The position numbers and the translations under genes are program-made. Below are positions 53,987-61,771 of a DNA stretch of 64,000 bases, piece after piece. Within the stretch, counting starts at the first letter, position 1, and each line of letters starts with the position of its first letter. This stretch comes from UBA11606 sp965243715 (lineage in GTDB: Bacteria; Actinomycetota; Acidimicrobiia; Acidimicrobiales; Aldehydirespiratoraceae): assembly GCA_965243715.1 (NCBI GenBank), contig CBDEVU010000017.1, forward strand, positions 1,208,052 through 1,272,051, in the 5' to 3' direction. The notes beneath the pieces are model-generated. The model searched no databases, had not been told where the DNA came from, and saw only the letters and a list, made by a program, of their open reading frames with translations.

Positions 53987-54699
53987 GTGCGAGCCTCATC
54001 CGGCCGGGGCCACACGAGCGTCTCGAGATCCGGGTCGGCGATGAGTTGGTCGATCAGCGACTGCGATCCACTCACCTTCGTGCCCCAGAGATCCCAATCT
54101 GTGTAGACGAACCACGAGCGATCGAGCGGCCAGATGTTGCTCGGCGTTCCGATCCGCCACTCATTCCGATCGATCAGCTCTTGGACGCGGCCGATTGGAC
54201 CGCGGAAGCATCGGATCGCTTCTTCCAAGGCGCCGGCGGCGACCAGCCCGTAGGCCGCCGCACACTCGTCAGATGACCCCGCGGCCGCGAGATGCAGGAT
54301 CAGCGCATGGAGGCTGAGTTCGTCCAGTGACCCCTCTGGCGGGGGCTCCATCGAGGCAGGCCAGCTTCGGTAGGGAAACCACTTGAAACATGGCGGGAAC
54401 TCCTGGTCGTCGAGGCTCGCACCCAGCCGCACTGCGAGCTCCGCCCATGGGACCCGAACCCACTCCTTCGAGGGTCGGCCGACAAGGCCGAGCTGACCAC
54501 CAGTGACCGTGGAGACATCGTCGTGGGTGTAATCCACCTCCATCCCGGGAAGCTCGAACATCGCGTGCGCGATCCAGACGCTCGCTTGCCAACCGTCCTG
54601 ATCGAAGCCGGCAACTGCTCCACCGGACGCGGCTCCACCAAGCCAGGCAGTCTCTTCGTCAAAGTCCAGCGGCTGCCAGACACCATCGGCCATGACCAC
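53983..54699 (-). CDS. Hypothetical protein paired with the nuclease-like gene
   Basis: The 238-aa product from ATG 54699 is Trp-rich and acidic: WQPLDFDEETAWLGGAASGG, VRVPWAELAVRLGASLDDQE, FPPCFKWFPYRSWPASMEPP and PLDRSWFVYTDWDLWGTKVS. No membrane or signal segment. The composition recalls immunity-type proteins. Its stop overlaps the start of the nuclease-like gene. Confidence 0.6.
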   Translation of the reverse strand: MVMADGVWQPLDFDEETAWLGGAASGGAVAGFDQDGWQASVWIAHAMFELPGMEVDYTHDDVSTVTGGQLGLVGRPSKEWVRVPWAELAVRLGASLDDQEFPPCFKWFPYRSWPASMEPPPEGSLDELSLHALILHLAAAGSSDECAAAYGLVAAGALEEAIRCFRGPIGRVQELIDRNEWRIGTPSNIWPLDRSWFVYTDWDLWGTKVSGSQSLIDQLIADPDLETLVWPRPDEART

Positions 54700-54863
54700 G
54701 AGTCTGGCCTAGGTCGCCAACCCGACCCCGGCATTTGCTCGACGGCTCCGCCGCCGTCTCTACCGCTCGGCCCAAACGCGCTCCTTCCCCCTACCTCATG
54801 TGTCGGAATGGAAGAACCTGAGACACAGCTGCAGGTCCCGCGGGACCTCCGAAAGATGACATC

Positions 54864-54935
54864 CGGATAGGTCGACGAGTAGGTCGAGACCACTCCGGAT
54901 AGGTCGGCAAGTAGATCGGTGCCCCGACCTATCCG
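54864..54935. promoter_or_regulatory. Three copies of CGGATAGGTCG
   Basis: CGGATAGGTCG lies at 54864-54874 and 54896-54906 on the plus strand, and inverted at 54925-54935. Spacings are 32 and 29 bp. The site is between the divergent cargo operon and the excisionase-like gene. It could be operators for the HTH protein or recombination arm sites. Confidence 0.65.
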
Positions 54936-55003
54936 CCGAGGTTCTCGGCAAGATTCCGGCTCATCTGTCCCAACCGGCGAGATCCGGGGGTCACAGGTGG
55001 GGC

Positions 55004-55213
55004 ATGGAACCAACGACGAAATCCCTGCACGAGTACCCGGAGCTGATGACGGTCGCCGAGACCGCCGACTACCTCCGCATCGCTGTGAGCACCTGCTACC
55101 TGCTCACCAACAGCGCTGGCAACGAACGATCGCTTCCGGCTGTCAAGGTCCGGGGCCGCACGTTCATCCTGCGCGACCGGCTCGCCGATTACCTCGCCCT
55201 CGGCACCAGCTGA
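55004..55213 (+). CDS. Excisionase-like HTH protein
   Basis: In this 69-aa protein, PELMTVAETADYLRIAVSTC then VRGRTFILRDRLADYLAL is the short winged-helix of AlpA/Xis/MerR-like excisionases. Cys occurs twice where Ser/Thr are common. It precedes the integrase in the same direction by about 185 nt, the usual arrangement in actinobacterial integrative elements. It may bind the CGGATAGGTCG repeats upstream. Confidence 0.75.
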   Translation: MEPTTKSLHEYPELMTVAETADYLRIAVSTCYLLTNSAGNERSLPAVKVRGRTFILRDRLADYLALGTS

Positions 55214-55397
55214 CGGAAAAGTCACCACCGAGTGGCCCACTGCTCGTCGGCCGCAAGCTCGTTCGTCCTCGCTGCGCTCCGGGCGCTCCAGCTTGCCCCC
55301 GCCTGCGCTGCAGGCCTTTTGGCCGGCCATCGGGCCGGGGCCCCGGCCCTGTTCGTGTCACACCAGTGACCGACCATCACGCAACGGAGAACAACCC

Positions 55398-56779
55398 ATG
55401 ACCACAGCCGCAAGACCAGCAAACCCAACATCCGCCGACGCGGCGACACCTACACCTGGTTCGCCTACATCACCGGCGGAAACGGCAAACGTCGCCAGAT
55501 CAGCCGCGGTGGCTTTCGCACCATCGCCGAAGCTGAATCCGATCGCATCAAACATCTCACCGACCTCGGCCACGGCAACTACGTCAACCCCGACCGCGTC
55601 ACCGTCGCCGACTACCTCACCAACGAATGGCTCCCCACCCGCCGCGCCGATCTCGAAGCGTCCACCTGGCGAAGCTACGAACAGAAGATCCGTCTCCACG
55701 TCGTCCCCTACATCGGCGCCACCGCTCTCCAGCAGCTCACCCCGACCGACCTCAACAAGCTCTACGCCCAGCTCCTCGACACCGAGAAGCTCCCGCCGGC
55801 CACCACCCGCCTCCACCCGCCCGTCACCCTCGCCCGCACGCTCGAGCTCGACGACCAAGGCACCAGCGCTGCCCACATTGTCGAAATCCTGCGAGCCGAG
55901 GGCCACCCCAGCGCCGAGGGCATCACCCGCCATTCCGTCGCCGGCACCATCCGTCGCCAACGCAAGAACGCTCGCGACACCCCACACCCCAAGGGACACC
56001 TGTCGGCGCGAACCGTCGGCATGGTCCACGGCATCATCTCCAAAGCCCTCGCCGACGCGCTGCGCTGGAACCGCGTCTACCGCAACGTCGCCAAAGCAGC
56101 CACCGTCCCCAAGCCCAGCCAGATCAACCAGCTCGCCCGCCAGACCTGGACCCCCGACCACCTCCAACGCTTCTTCACATGGCTCGGCGACAGCCGCTAC
56201 CGCTACGCCTGGGCGTTCTGCGCCACCAGCGGCGCCCGCCGCGGCGAAGTCCTCGGCCTGCGCTGGCCCGACCTCGACCGCGGCACCGCCGCCATGTTCA
56301 ACCAGCTCACCACCGACCACGACCACCACGTCATCTTCAAGAACCGCCATAAGGGAGGCGGAGGCCACGTCCTCCACCTCGACCCACCCACCATCGCCCT
56401 GCTCACCGAATGGCGACTGATCCAGGATGATGAGAAGGCCATGTTCGGGCCCGTCTACCACGACCACGACTACGTCTTCTGCCTCGAAGACGGCCGCAGC
56501 TATCACCCCGAACGATTCAGCCGCGAGTTCCTCCGCAAACAACACCAGTACAACCAGGCCCACCCCGAGACACCGCTCCCCCGCCTCACCATCCACGGCC
56601 TTCGCCACACCTGGGCCACCATCGCCCTCGCCAACAACGTCCACCTCAAAGTCGTCAGCGACCTACTCAACCACTCGACGACCCACATCACCGCCGAGGT
56701 CTACAGCCACGTCACCCAACCCATCGCCAAAGACGCCGCCGACCTCGTCGGCGGGCTGATTCTCGGATCCGACGAGTGA
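55398..56779 (+). pseudogene. Tyrosine recombinase (integrase), probable frame lesion near the start
   Basis: The conserved protein is readable from RRRGDTYTWFAYITGGNGKR (about 55433) to GGLILGSDE at 56779. The SAM-like core-binding part is RADLEASTWRSYEQKIRLHV. The catalytic residues are Arg in TSGARRGEVLGLRW, HGLRHTWA, LLNHSTTH and Tyr in AEVYSHV. The best ATG (55398) is in a different frame, and the correct frame meets TGA at 55367 without an ATG, GTG or TTG before the conserved part. A one-base loss between 55401 and 55433 would explain this, or an unusual start. The catalytic domain itself is intact. An internal ATG at 56021 gives only the C-terminal half. Confidence 0.75.
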
Positions 56780-56806
56780 TCTCTTGGTGGTGCGGCGCTA
56801 CGGGCC

Positions 56807-58564
56807 CTAGAGCCTCGCGGATCCACTCGGTGCCAAGCTTCGCTCGAGCTCCTCGAGCACGTCCATGACCTCGCCATCTATCTCGTCTCTGCGGATCTCG
56901 CCCGCGAGCTTTCGAAAGCTGAGTGACGTTCCGCCGTGCGATGTCACCCACGAATTCAACAACCGGAGAACGTCCTTGGGTGGCACTCGCGATCGCCGGG
57001 CCTCAGCATCGGCCCATTCCGCGTCGAACCTCGGCTTGAACTCCTCGATCACGCTCACCCGGTGCCGCCGTGCGGACACGCGCTCGCTCTGAACCTCCGA
57101 CAACGAGCGCGCGAAGACGACTAATTCGAGGCCGTCCACTATGGCAGCAAGTTCGGCCTCAACATCGTCCTCCGCGAGCTCACAGACGCGCGCGAGCACG
57201 GACGGCACGAGTAGATAGCTCTCGATCTCCTTTTTGTGCCATACGTGACAGTCGATTCCGGCAGCCCGAAACTCTGCCTCCAACTGCCGACAAACTGTCT
57301 CCGGGCGATAGTCCCGATCCAGGATCACGTGAGTGGGGATGGACGTCTCGAGGAATTGGTCAACCATCATCTTGAATGGCGCGACGCTCGGGTGACCGTC
57401 GAACCCGGCGAGCGGCACCACCGCGAGATCGTGCTCACTTGCAGCCCGCTCGTAGCAGGCACTGCGCGCGATCCTCGTCAGCAGATGCATGTCTTAGCCC
57501 TCTACGAACAACACGGCTCTTGCTCGTAGCGCACGAGCCATCCTCAGGTTGAACTGGCTGCCGACTGCTTCAGCGCTGGCGGCAAGCCCGGCGGTTCCGG
57601 TCACCGCCGAGGAGCGAGTCCTGTCGACCCACAACACGTTGTCGACCTCGGCCTCGCCGAGAACCTCAGGCGAGTGACTTGCGAAGACGGTTTGAGAGGC
57701 CGATTCTTCGAGAAGCCGAACTAGCCGCCTTTGTAGGTCCGCGTGCAGATAGTTGTCTGGCTCATCGAGAACAATGACGTCCTGGGGCGCATCCGAGTGG
57801 CGATGAACATGCAGAAGGATCTGTAGCCATATCTGGAGGCCGTCGCCGGCCCAGCAGATCTCTTTGGGCACCCTGCCGGCTGGATCGTCATAGAACAGAT
57901 CCAGTTCAACTCCTCGCGCCTCCACACGACGCTTCAGCGAGCCAAGCCGAATCTCGGGCGCCCACACGTCGACCAACCGCAAATAGCTCTCGAACTCATC
58001 CTCGCCCAGACGCGCAAGTTGATTGCGGAAGTGACGGCTCGCCAGGCTGGTGCTCGTGTTGCGGCGCACCGTTTGGTCATCGAGGAATGCCTCCGTGCGC
58101 TCAACGGGCGTCAGCATCGGAACAACGCCGATCGACGGGAAGCGAGGCTTGACCTCCCTGGGCGAGCGCGGTTGGTTCTCCCCGCGGACCTCGAGGAAGA
58201 AGTGAGGGAACTAGGCATCCTCGTCGCTGCGGCGCGGCCAGACGGCTGTCAGGCTCGCACCACGCGAAAACGTGACCTTCACCCGGGACTCGACGTCTCG
58301 GAACTCATGAGGGATGTTCTCTTCAGCGACGCCGAACCGATCGGTCGCGAGGCCGTACGCGAGCCGACCTTGACCTCGAAAGTCGACCGATCGATCGGGC
58401 TTCCGCTCCTTCGCGTGATTGAGCAAACCCGCAGCCAGTCGCACAGCCGACAGGAGCGTTGACTTGCCTGCGTTGTTCGGACCGACAACAACCGTATGCG
58501 GCTTGAACCGGGCAGAGAAGCGCTCGAACGCCTTGAAGTTGTGTAGCTCAACGCTCCTGAGCAC
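56807..58564 (-). pseudogene. OLD-family ATPase-TOPRIM nuclease with two in-frame stops
   Basis: One frame spans the whole region. It begins MLRSVELHNFKAFERFSARF with Walker A VVVGPNNAGKSTLLSA, and meets TAG at 58211-58213. It continues to VIVLDEPDNYLHADLQRRLV (Walker B) and TVFASHSPEVLGEAEVDNV, and meets TAA at 57494-57496 just after LFVEG. It then goes on to the TOPRIM part MHLLTRIARSACYERAASEH and HVILDRDYRPE, ending at 56807. The family is about 580 residues and cuts DNA in anti-phage defence. The second stop falls exactly inside the TOPRIM entry motif, so even the second fragment lacks it. Confidence 0.85.
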
Positions 58565-58578
58565 CGCCTCGCCCCTTT

Positions 58579-59379
58579 TCAGGTTGCCGACGGCTGCGGC
58601 TTAAGAACTTTGGTCTCAACCCGTTCGACACCCAGCGGCGAGATGATGACCATCTCATTGCCCTCGTCGTACTCGATCTCGCGATTGGCGTGAAGCTTGC
58701 GCAGCACATCCCGACGAAAGACTGACTTGTTCGAGTGCTCAGTCCAGTCAAGGAGGTCCTCGGACGCGACTGCGTACTCAGCCTCGGAATAAAGCAGCAA
58801 CAGCACCTTCTCGCCATACGAGAGACCCGTGCGCAACACCCGCTTCTTGCCGCCCACGGCCCACACCGCTGGAAGTCGTCTCTCGGCGATCTGGTCGATC
58901 AATACCTGTGCGTCCTCGATCGCGATGCCGTGTACCACGCGGAGTAGTTCTGCGAGTGCCCAGTCACATACTCGGGCAACGGCGGCGCTGTCGATCTCAT
59001 TGGCGCTCACGTCTCCTTCGAGATGACCGAAATCCCTCTTGTTTCTGAGGGTGAAGACGAACCCGAGGGCACGCGGGATCATCACCCGGAGGCTATCGTC
59101 ACCGGCCGATGCAGGCAGCTTCTCCACTTTCGAGCACTCCGCCTGGAAGTTCTTGATTCCCTGCCCGAGCGGGGTATGCGTACCCGACAGCTCGTGCTGG
59201 ACCGCCCGGAGCATGGCCTCGCTGAACTTCCCGGCGCGAACGCCGCAGCGGTCGTGCTGGCCGCTGGCGAGCGCCTCCTTCACACCGACGTACTCCTTTA
59301 TCAGCCGGCGTCGAACAGCGGCAGGGACTGCAGCGAGGGCTGCATCAAGCGGGTCAGACTCGGAACTCGTAGTTGCCAT
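58579..59379 (-). CDS. HEPN-like protein with C-terminal winged-helix
   Basis: The 266-aa protein has N-terminal helices KEYVGVKEALASGQHDRCGV and AGKFSEAMLRAVQHELSGTH. FTLRNKRDFGHLEGDVSANE contains an R-x(6)-H pattern as in HEPN RNases. The C-terminus SYGEKVLLLLYSEAEYAVAS and SVFRRDVLRKLHANREIEYD looks like a winged helix. It precedes the OLD-like gene with a 14-nt gap and overlaps the 59354 gene, so the three form one operon. A toxin-type RNase role is plausible but not shown. Confidence 0.55.
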   Translation of the reverse strand: MATTSSESDPLDAALAAVPAAVRRRLIKEYVGVKEALASGQHDRCGVRAGKFSEAMLRAVQHELSGTHTPLGQGIKNFQAECSKVEKLPASAGDDSLRVMIPRALGFVFTLRNKRDFGHLEGDVSANEIDSAAVARVCDWALAELLRVVHGIAIEDAQVLIDQIAERRLPAVWAVGGKKRVLRTGLSYGEKVLLLLYSEAEYAVASEDLLDWTEHSNKSVFRRDVLRKLHANREIEYDEGNEMVIISPLGVERVETKVLKPQPSAT

Positions 59380-59860
59380 CGGCGTTCTTCTCGCGCTGGA
59401 GGTCGCCGTTGCGCAGCATGCGAAGCAGCGTTGGGCTCATGTCGCTTCCGGTATAGGTAAAGCCCTTCTTGAGCTTCAGTTCTTCGATCAGCTGGGCTTG
59501 GGTCTTCGGCTTGACGAAGAACCCGGCCTCCAGGAGATCCGTCACGGCCACCTTCGGACCCGGCCGGCCAGAGCTATTCTTCGGTGCCTTCTTTGCTCCA
59601 CTCTCCGCAGAGCCCTTCTTGTCAGCAGCCTTCGAGGCGGGCGCCGTTCGCTTTCGTGTCGACCCCTTCTTGGCCGCGGCTCGCTTCTTCGGAGCCTTCG
59701 AAGGAGGCGGCGAGTCGACTGTCCCTGCTGGCGGCTCAATGCCGACCGCTTCCATCAGGACCTCGAACGCCCGCGCCTGCACATCAGGGAAGTCAAAGGC
59801 GTTCACGGCCCGTGCGATCTCCGGCATGCGTACTAGTAGGGCATCGATGTGGTCAGCCAT
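59354..59860 (-). CDS. Small protein with Lys/Ala-rich linker
   Basis: In this 168-aa protein, residues 1-45 are helical (DALLVRMPEIARAVNAFDF). A basic linker of KKRAAAKKG and SKAADKKGSAE type follows (about 55-100), then GRPGPKVAVTDLLEAGFFVK and YTGSDMSPTLLRMLRNGDLQ, which resembles a winged-helix. The basic linker would bind DNA or RNA. It is the first gene of the operon with the HEPN-like and OLD-like genes. Confidence 0.6.
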   Translation of the reverse strand: MADHIDALLVRMPEIARAVNAFDFPDVQARAFEVLMEAVGIEPPAGTVDSPPPSKAPKKRAAAKKGSTRKRTAPASKAADKKGSAESGAKKAPKNSSGRPGPKVAVTDLLEAGFFVKPKTQAQLIEELKLKKGFTYTGSDMSPTLLRMLRNGDLQREKNADGNYEFRV

Positions 59861-59920
59861 GGTGAACTCCGCTTGTCCGTTCCCAAGTTACACGTATGTA
59901 ACCCCCAGGCCTTCAAGTTT

Positions 59921-59949
59921 CTGATGACAAATCGCGGACAAGCGACACA
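59921..59949. repeat. Right inner arm-like repeat
   Basis: The first 9 and last 13 bases match the left inner repeat at 49715-49743. The right copy keeps only one TGATGACA. Confidence 0.55.
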
Positions 59950-59958
59950 AAACGACGA

Positions 59959-59984
59959 ATTCCGGGGCCCGTTTGCCCCGGAAT
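59959..59984. terminator. Strong hairpin beside the right end
   Basis: ATTCCGGGGC and GCCCCGGAAT pair perfectly over 10 bp around a 6-nt loop. No clear T-run follows, so it could be a terminator or part of the recombination site. Confidence 0.5.
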
Positions 59985-59996
59985 ATCAACGATCTC

Positions 59997-60023
59997 GTTG
60001 GTGTCGGAGGGGCAACTTGAACA
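59997..60023. repeat. Right attachment-like direct repeat (attR candidate)
   Basis: GTTGGTGTCGGAGGGG-CA-ACTTGAACA, same orientation as the left copy. Only two central bases differ. Confidence 0.7.
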
Positions 60024-60042
60024 AACCTCCCCTCGGCTTGGG

Positions 60043-60318
60043 CTATGCGGGGATCTTGGGGCCGTACTTTCGCTGCGCGGCTTGCTTGGAAACGCCCAGC
60101 ATCGTCGCGATCTCTGACCAACTGCGGTGGGCATGGCGCGCGGAACGCACGGCGTCTACCAGCTGCTCGTCTACGGCGTTACGCTTCTCGGCCAACTCTG
60201 CGATCGCTCTCAGCGTCTCAATGTCCGCTTCTTTCAAGTCTGCGAAGTCAACCCTGTCCGCCCAGACCTCAAGGGCCTCGGCGCGCTGTGCGCGTGTGTT
60301 CGTCACTTGTTCCACCAT
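60043..60318 (-). CDS. HTH protein, likely antitoxin
   Basis: In this 91-aa protein, ETLRAIAELAEKRNAVDEQL then RSWSEIATMLGVSKQAAQRK is a sigma-region-4-like HTH. It starts at ATG 60318, overlapping the end of the small upstream gene (60303-60461). Order and overlap suggest a toxin-antitoxin pair. It lies just outside the right direct repeat. Confidence 0.65.
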   Translation of the reverse strand: MVEQVTNTRAQRAEALEVWADRVDFADLKEADIETLRAIAELAEKRNAVDEQLVDAVRSARHAHRSWSEIATMLGVSKQAAQRKYGPKIPA

Positions 60319-60461
60319 CCCTTCAGGAACTTCGGGCGAGCGACCATCGTTACAGCTGGGTCGTCAGTCTCGAATGCCCTCCGGTGATGTCGTAGTGCGT
60401 GAATCATGTCCTTGTCCGAGACACCATGTTTGCGAGCGCTTGTCTCGATGTCCACATCCAC
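60303..60461 (-). CDS. Short toxin-like protein, internally deleted
   Basis: A 52-aa frame starts at GTG 60461: VDVDIETSARKHGVSDKDMI, then HALRHHRRAFETDDPAVTM and ARPKFLKGWWNK. The DMIHALRHHRRAFE segment is familiar from small toxin-like proteins that pair with HTH antitoxins. Compared with those, the region after VTM appears deleted, joining directly to the C-terminal RPKFLKGWW. The stop overlaps the partner gene start. It is easily missed because of its length. Confidence 0.5.
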   Translation of the reverse strand: MDVDIETSARKHGVSDKDMIHALRHHRRAFETDDPAVTMVARPKFLKGWWNK

Positions 60462-60639
60462 AGACTACCAACAAGCCAACGGACCGTCAACACATGTTGA
60501 CGACATCGCCGCTCGCTTCCAAGCTGCCGCTGCCAGTGAACCGGCGCGACCTTCAGATCGCGGAATCAACCCGCTGCATCAGAACCATCAACGAGCACCA
60601 AAACGCTGCGTGACCAGGCACGACGCAATATTCGGCCCC

Positions 60640-60910
60640 CACAGGTTAGCAAACGCTGTGTTCGACGCGCATCGCGACGACCCCGAGTTCGGGTATCGGT
60701 TCCTCGCCGATGAGGTCCGAACCGGCAGCCACGCCGACGTCGGGGACCGCACGGTGTGTCAAATCGCCAGTGAGAACGGCTGGTGGTGTAACTTCGGCAA
60801 GAAGAAGACCCGCAAGAAGTCAGCGCCAGCGCCGGCCGCCCATGACGATTTGGTGCGGCGCCAGTTCGCCGCCAAAGGCCCGAACCAGGTGTGGGTCGCA
60901 GATTCCGAGG
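60640..60910 (+). pseudogene. IS3-family transposase fragment (plus strand)
   Basis: The frame reads ANAVFDAHRDDPEFGYRFLA, then DRTVCQIASENGWWCNFGKK and AAHDDLVRRQFAAKGPNQVW before breaking. This is the N-terminal half of IS3-type OrfB just ahead of the DDE domain. It stops where the opposite-strand IS remnant begins. Confidence 0.75.
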
Positions 60911-61400
60911 TGCTCCGTAGTTGCAACGCGATTCGGTGTGGATGCGTTTGATTACCGCGGTGTACGCCGCGTCAACGATCCGGCGCTGACACGGCGGACG
61001 TCGACGCCACGCGTAGAAGCCCTGACGGGTCACGCCCAACAGCCGGCACAGCATCTGGATTGGATAGTTGGCCTTCTCCACTTCGATGAACCCAAACACC
61101 CTCACCGGGTCGGGTGGCTCTTCGCTGCGAAGAAGGCCGCTGCTTTTCCCGAATCTCCTTCTCCATCCGCAACACCCGGTTCTCGGCCTGGGCGACCCAG
61201 TTCGTGATCGACTGGCCCGACGGCTCGAACTCACGAGCAAGCTCGGACGGCGACCGGCCCTCCTCACGAACAAGGCGAACAAAGCTCAGCCCGATACTCC
61301 GGCGGATACGGCGCACGAGTATGTCCTCCCATGATGACTCCTCTCTAGAACCCTCCAAGGATTCCAGAATCGAGGTGTCAACCAAACCGGGTCAACTCCA
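60910..61400 (-). pseudogene. Second IS3-family remnant (minus strand, OrfA and start of OrfB)
   Basis: The minus-strand piece SFVRLVREEGRSPSELAREF with EPSGQSITNWVAQAE is typical OrfA (HTH_21 / Tnp_1). A second frame holds VFGFIEVEKANYPIQMLCRL and LGVTRQGFYAWRRRP, the start of OrfB. It joins head to head with the plus-strand IS3 fragment near 60910, so the two are different elements. An end-like CAACCAAACCGGGTCAACTC follows near 61380. Confidence 0.7.
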
Positions 61401-61771
61401 ACCAACCAAGTCATCCGCCACTGCATGTGGCGAGACGAAAAGGCCAGACTCAGCGAATCCCACATCACGGCTTGACAAAGAAGCGTGCGGCAGACCCACC
61501 CGTCGACACTCAGCCCTTGGGAATATCTCCCCGATGGAATCCGAGCGTCGATACCGCCAACTCAAAAGTGTCGCCTGACTCGCAGAAGCCAGAATCATCT
61601 TCTGGGGCACGTATCAAGTGGACCACTACCGGAGTCTCACCTCACATATCCGACACCTCAATGGCCGAACTCGCCCAAACGCGCTACACTGACACCCAGC
61701 CCCAACTCGAGGGCCGAACACACCGAGCAACACACTCGGAACCCCACCACTCGATGGAACTCTGCCTAGGC
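61401..61771. other. Spacer, possible IS debris
   Basis: No supported gene. Short minus-strand open pieces end in stops. Lies between the IS3 remnant and the exporter operon end. Confidence 0.4.

Larger units (their letters stand above)
49572..60023. mobile_element. Probable integrative element (about 10.4 kb)
   Basis: It is bounded by direct repeats of GTTGGTGTCGGAGGGG plus ACTTGAACA separated by two variable bases. It contains a tyrosine recombinase (from about 55398), an excisionase-like HTH gene (55004), an AbiE-like toxin-antitoxin pair and several likely defence genes. Nearby at both inner ends is a second shared sequence (49715-49743 and 59921-59949). The element looks like an accessory island that carries cargo rather than conjugation genes. 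Confidence 0.65.

Noticed and set aside
55293..56644. Long reading frames opposite and beside the integrase on both strands
   Set aside because: They are Pro/Ser/Arg- or Val/Glu/Gly-rich shadows of the integrase's GC-biased codons and contain no recognisable motifs.
774..58564. Reassignment of a stop codon as the cause of in-frame stops
   Set aside because: TAA, TAG and TGA all occur as internal stops, and intact genes in the window use TAG as a normal terminator, so recoding of one codon cannot explain them.
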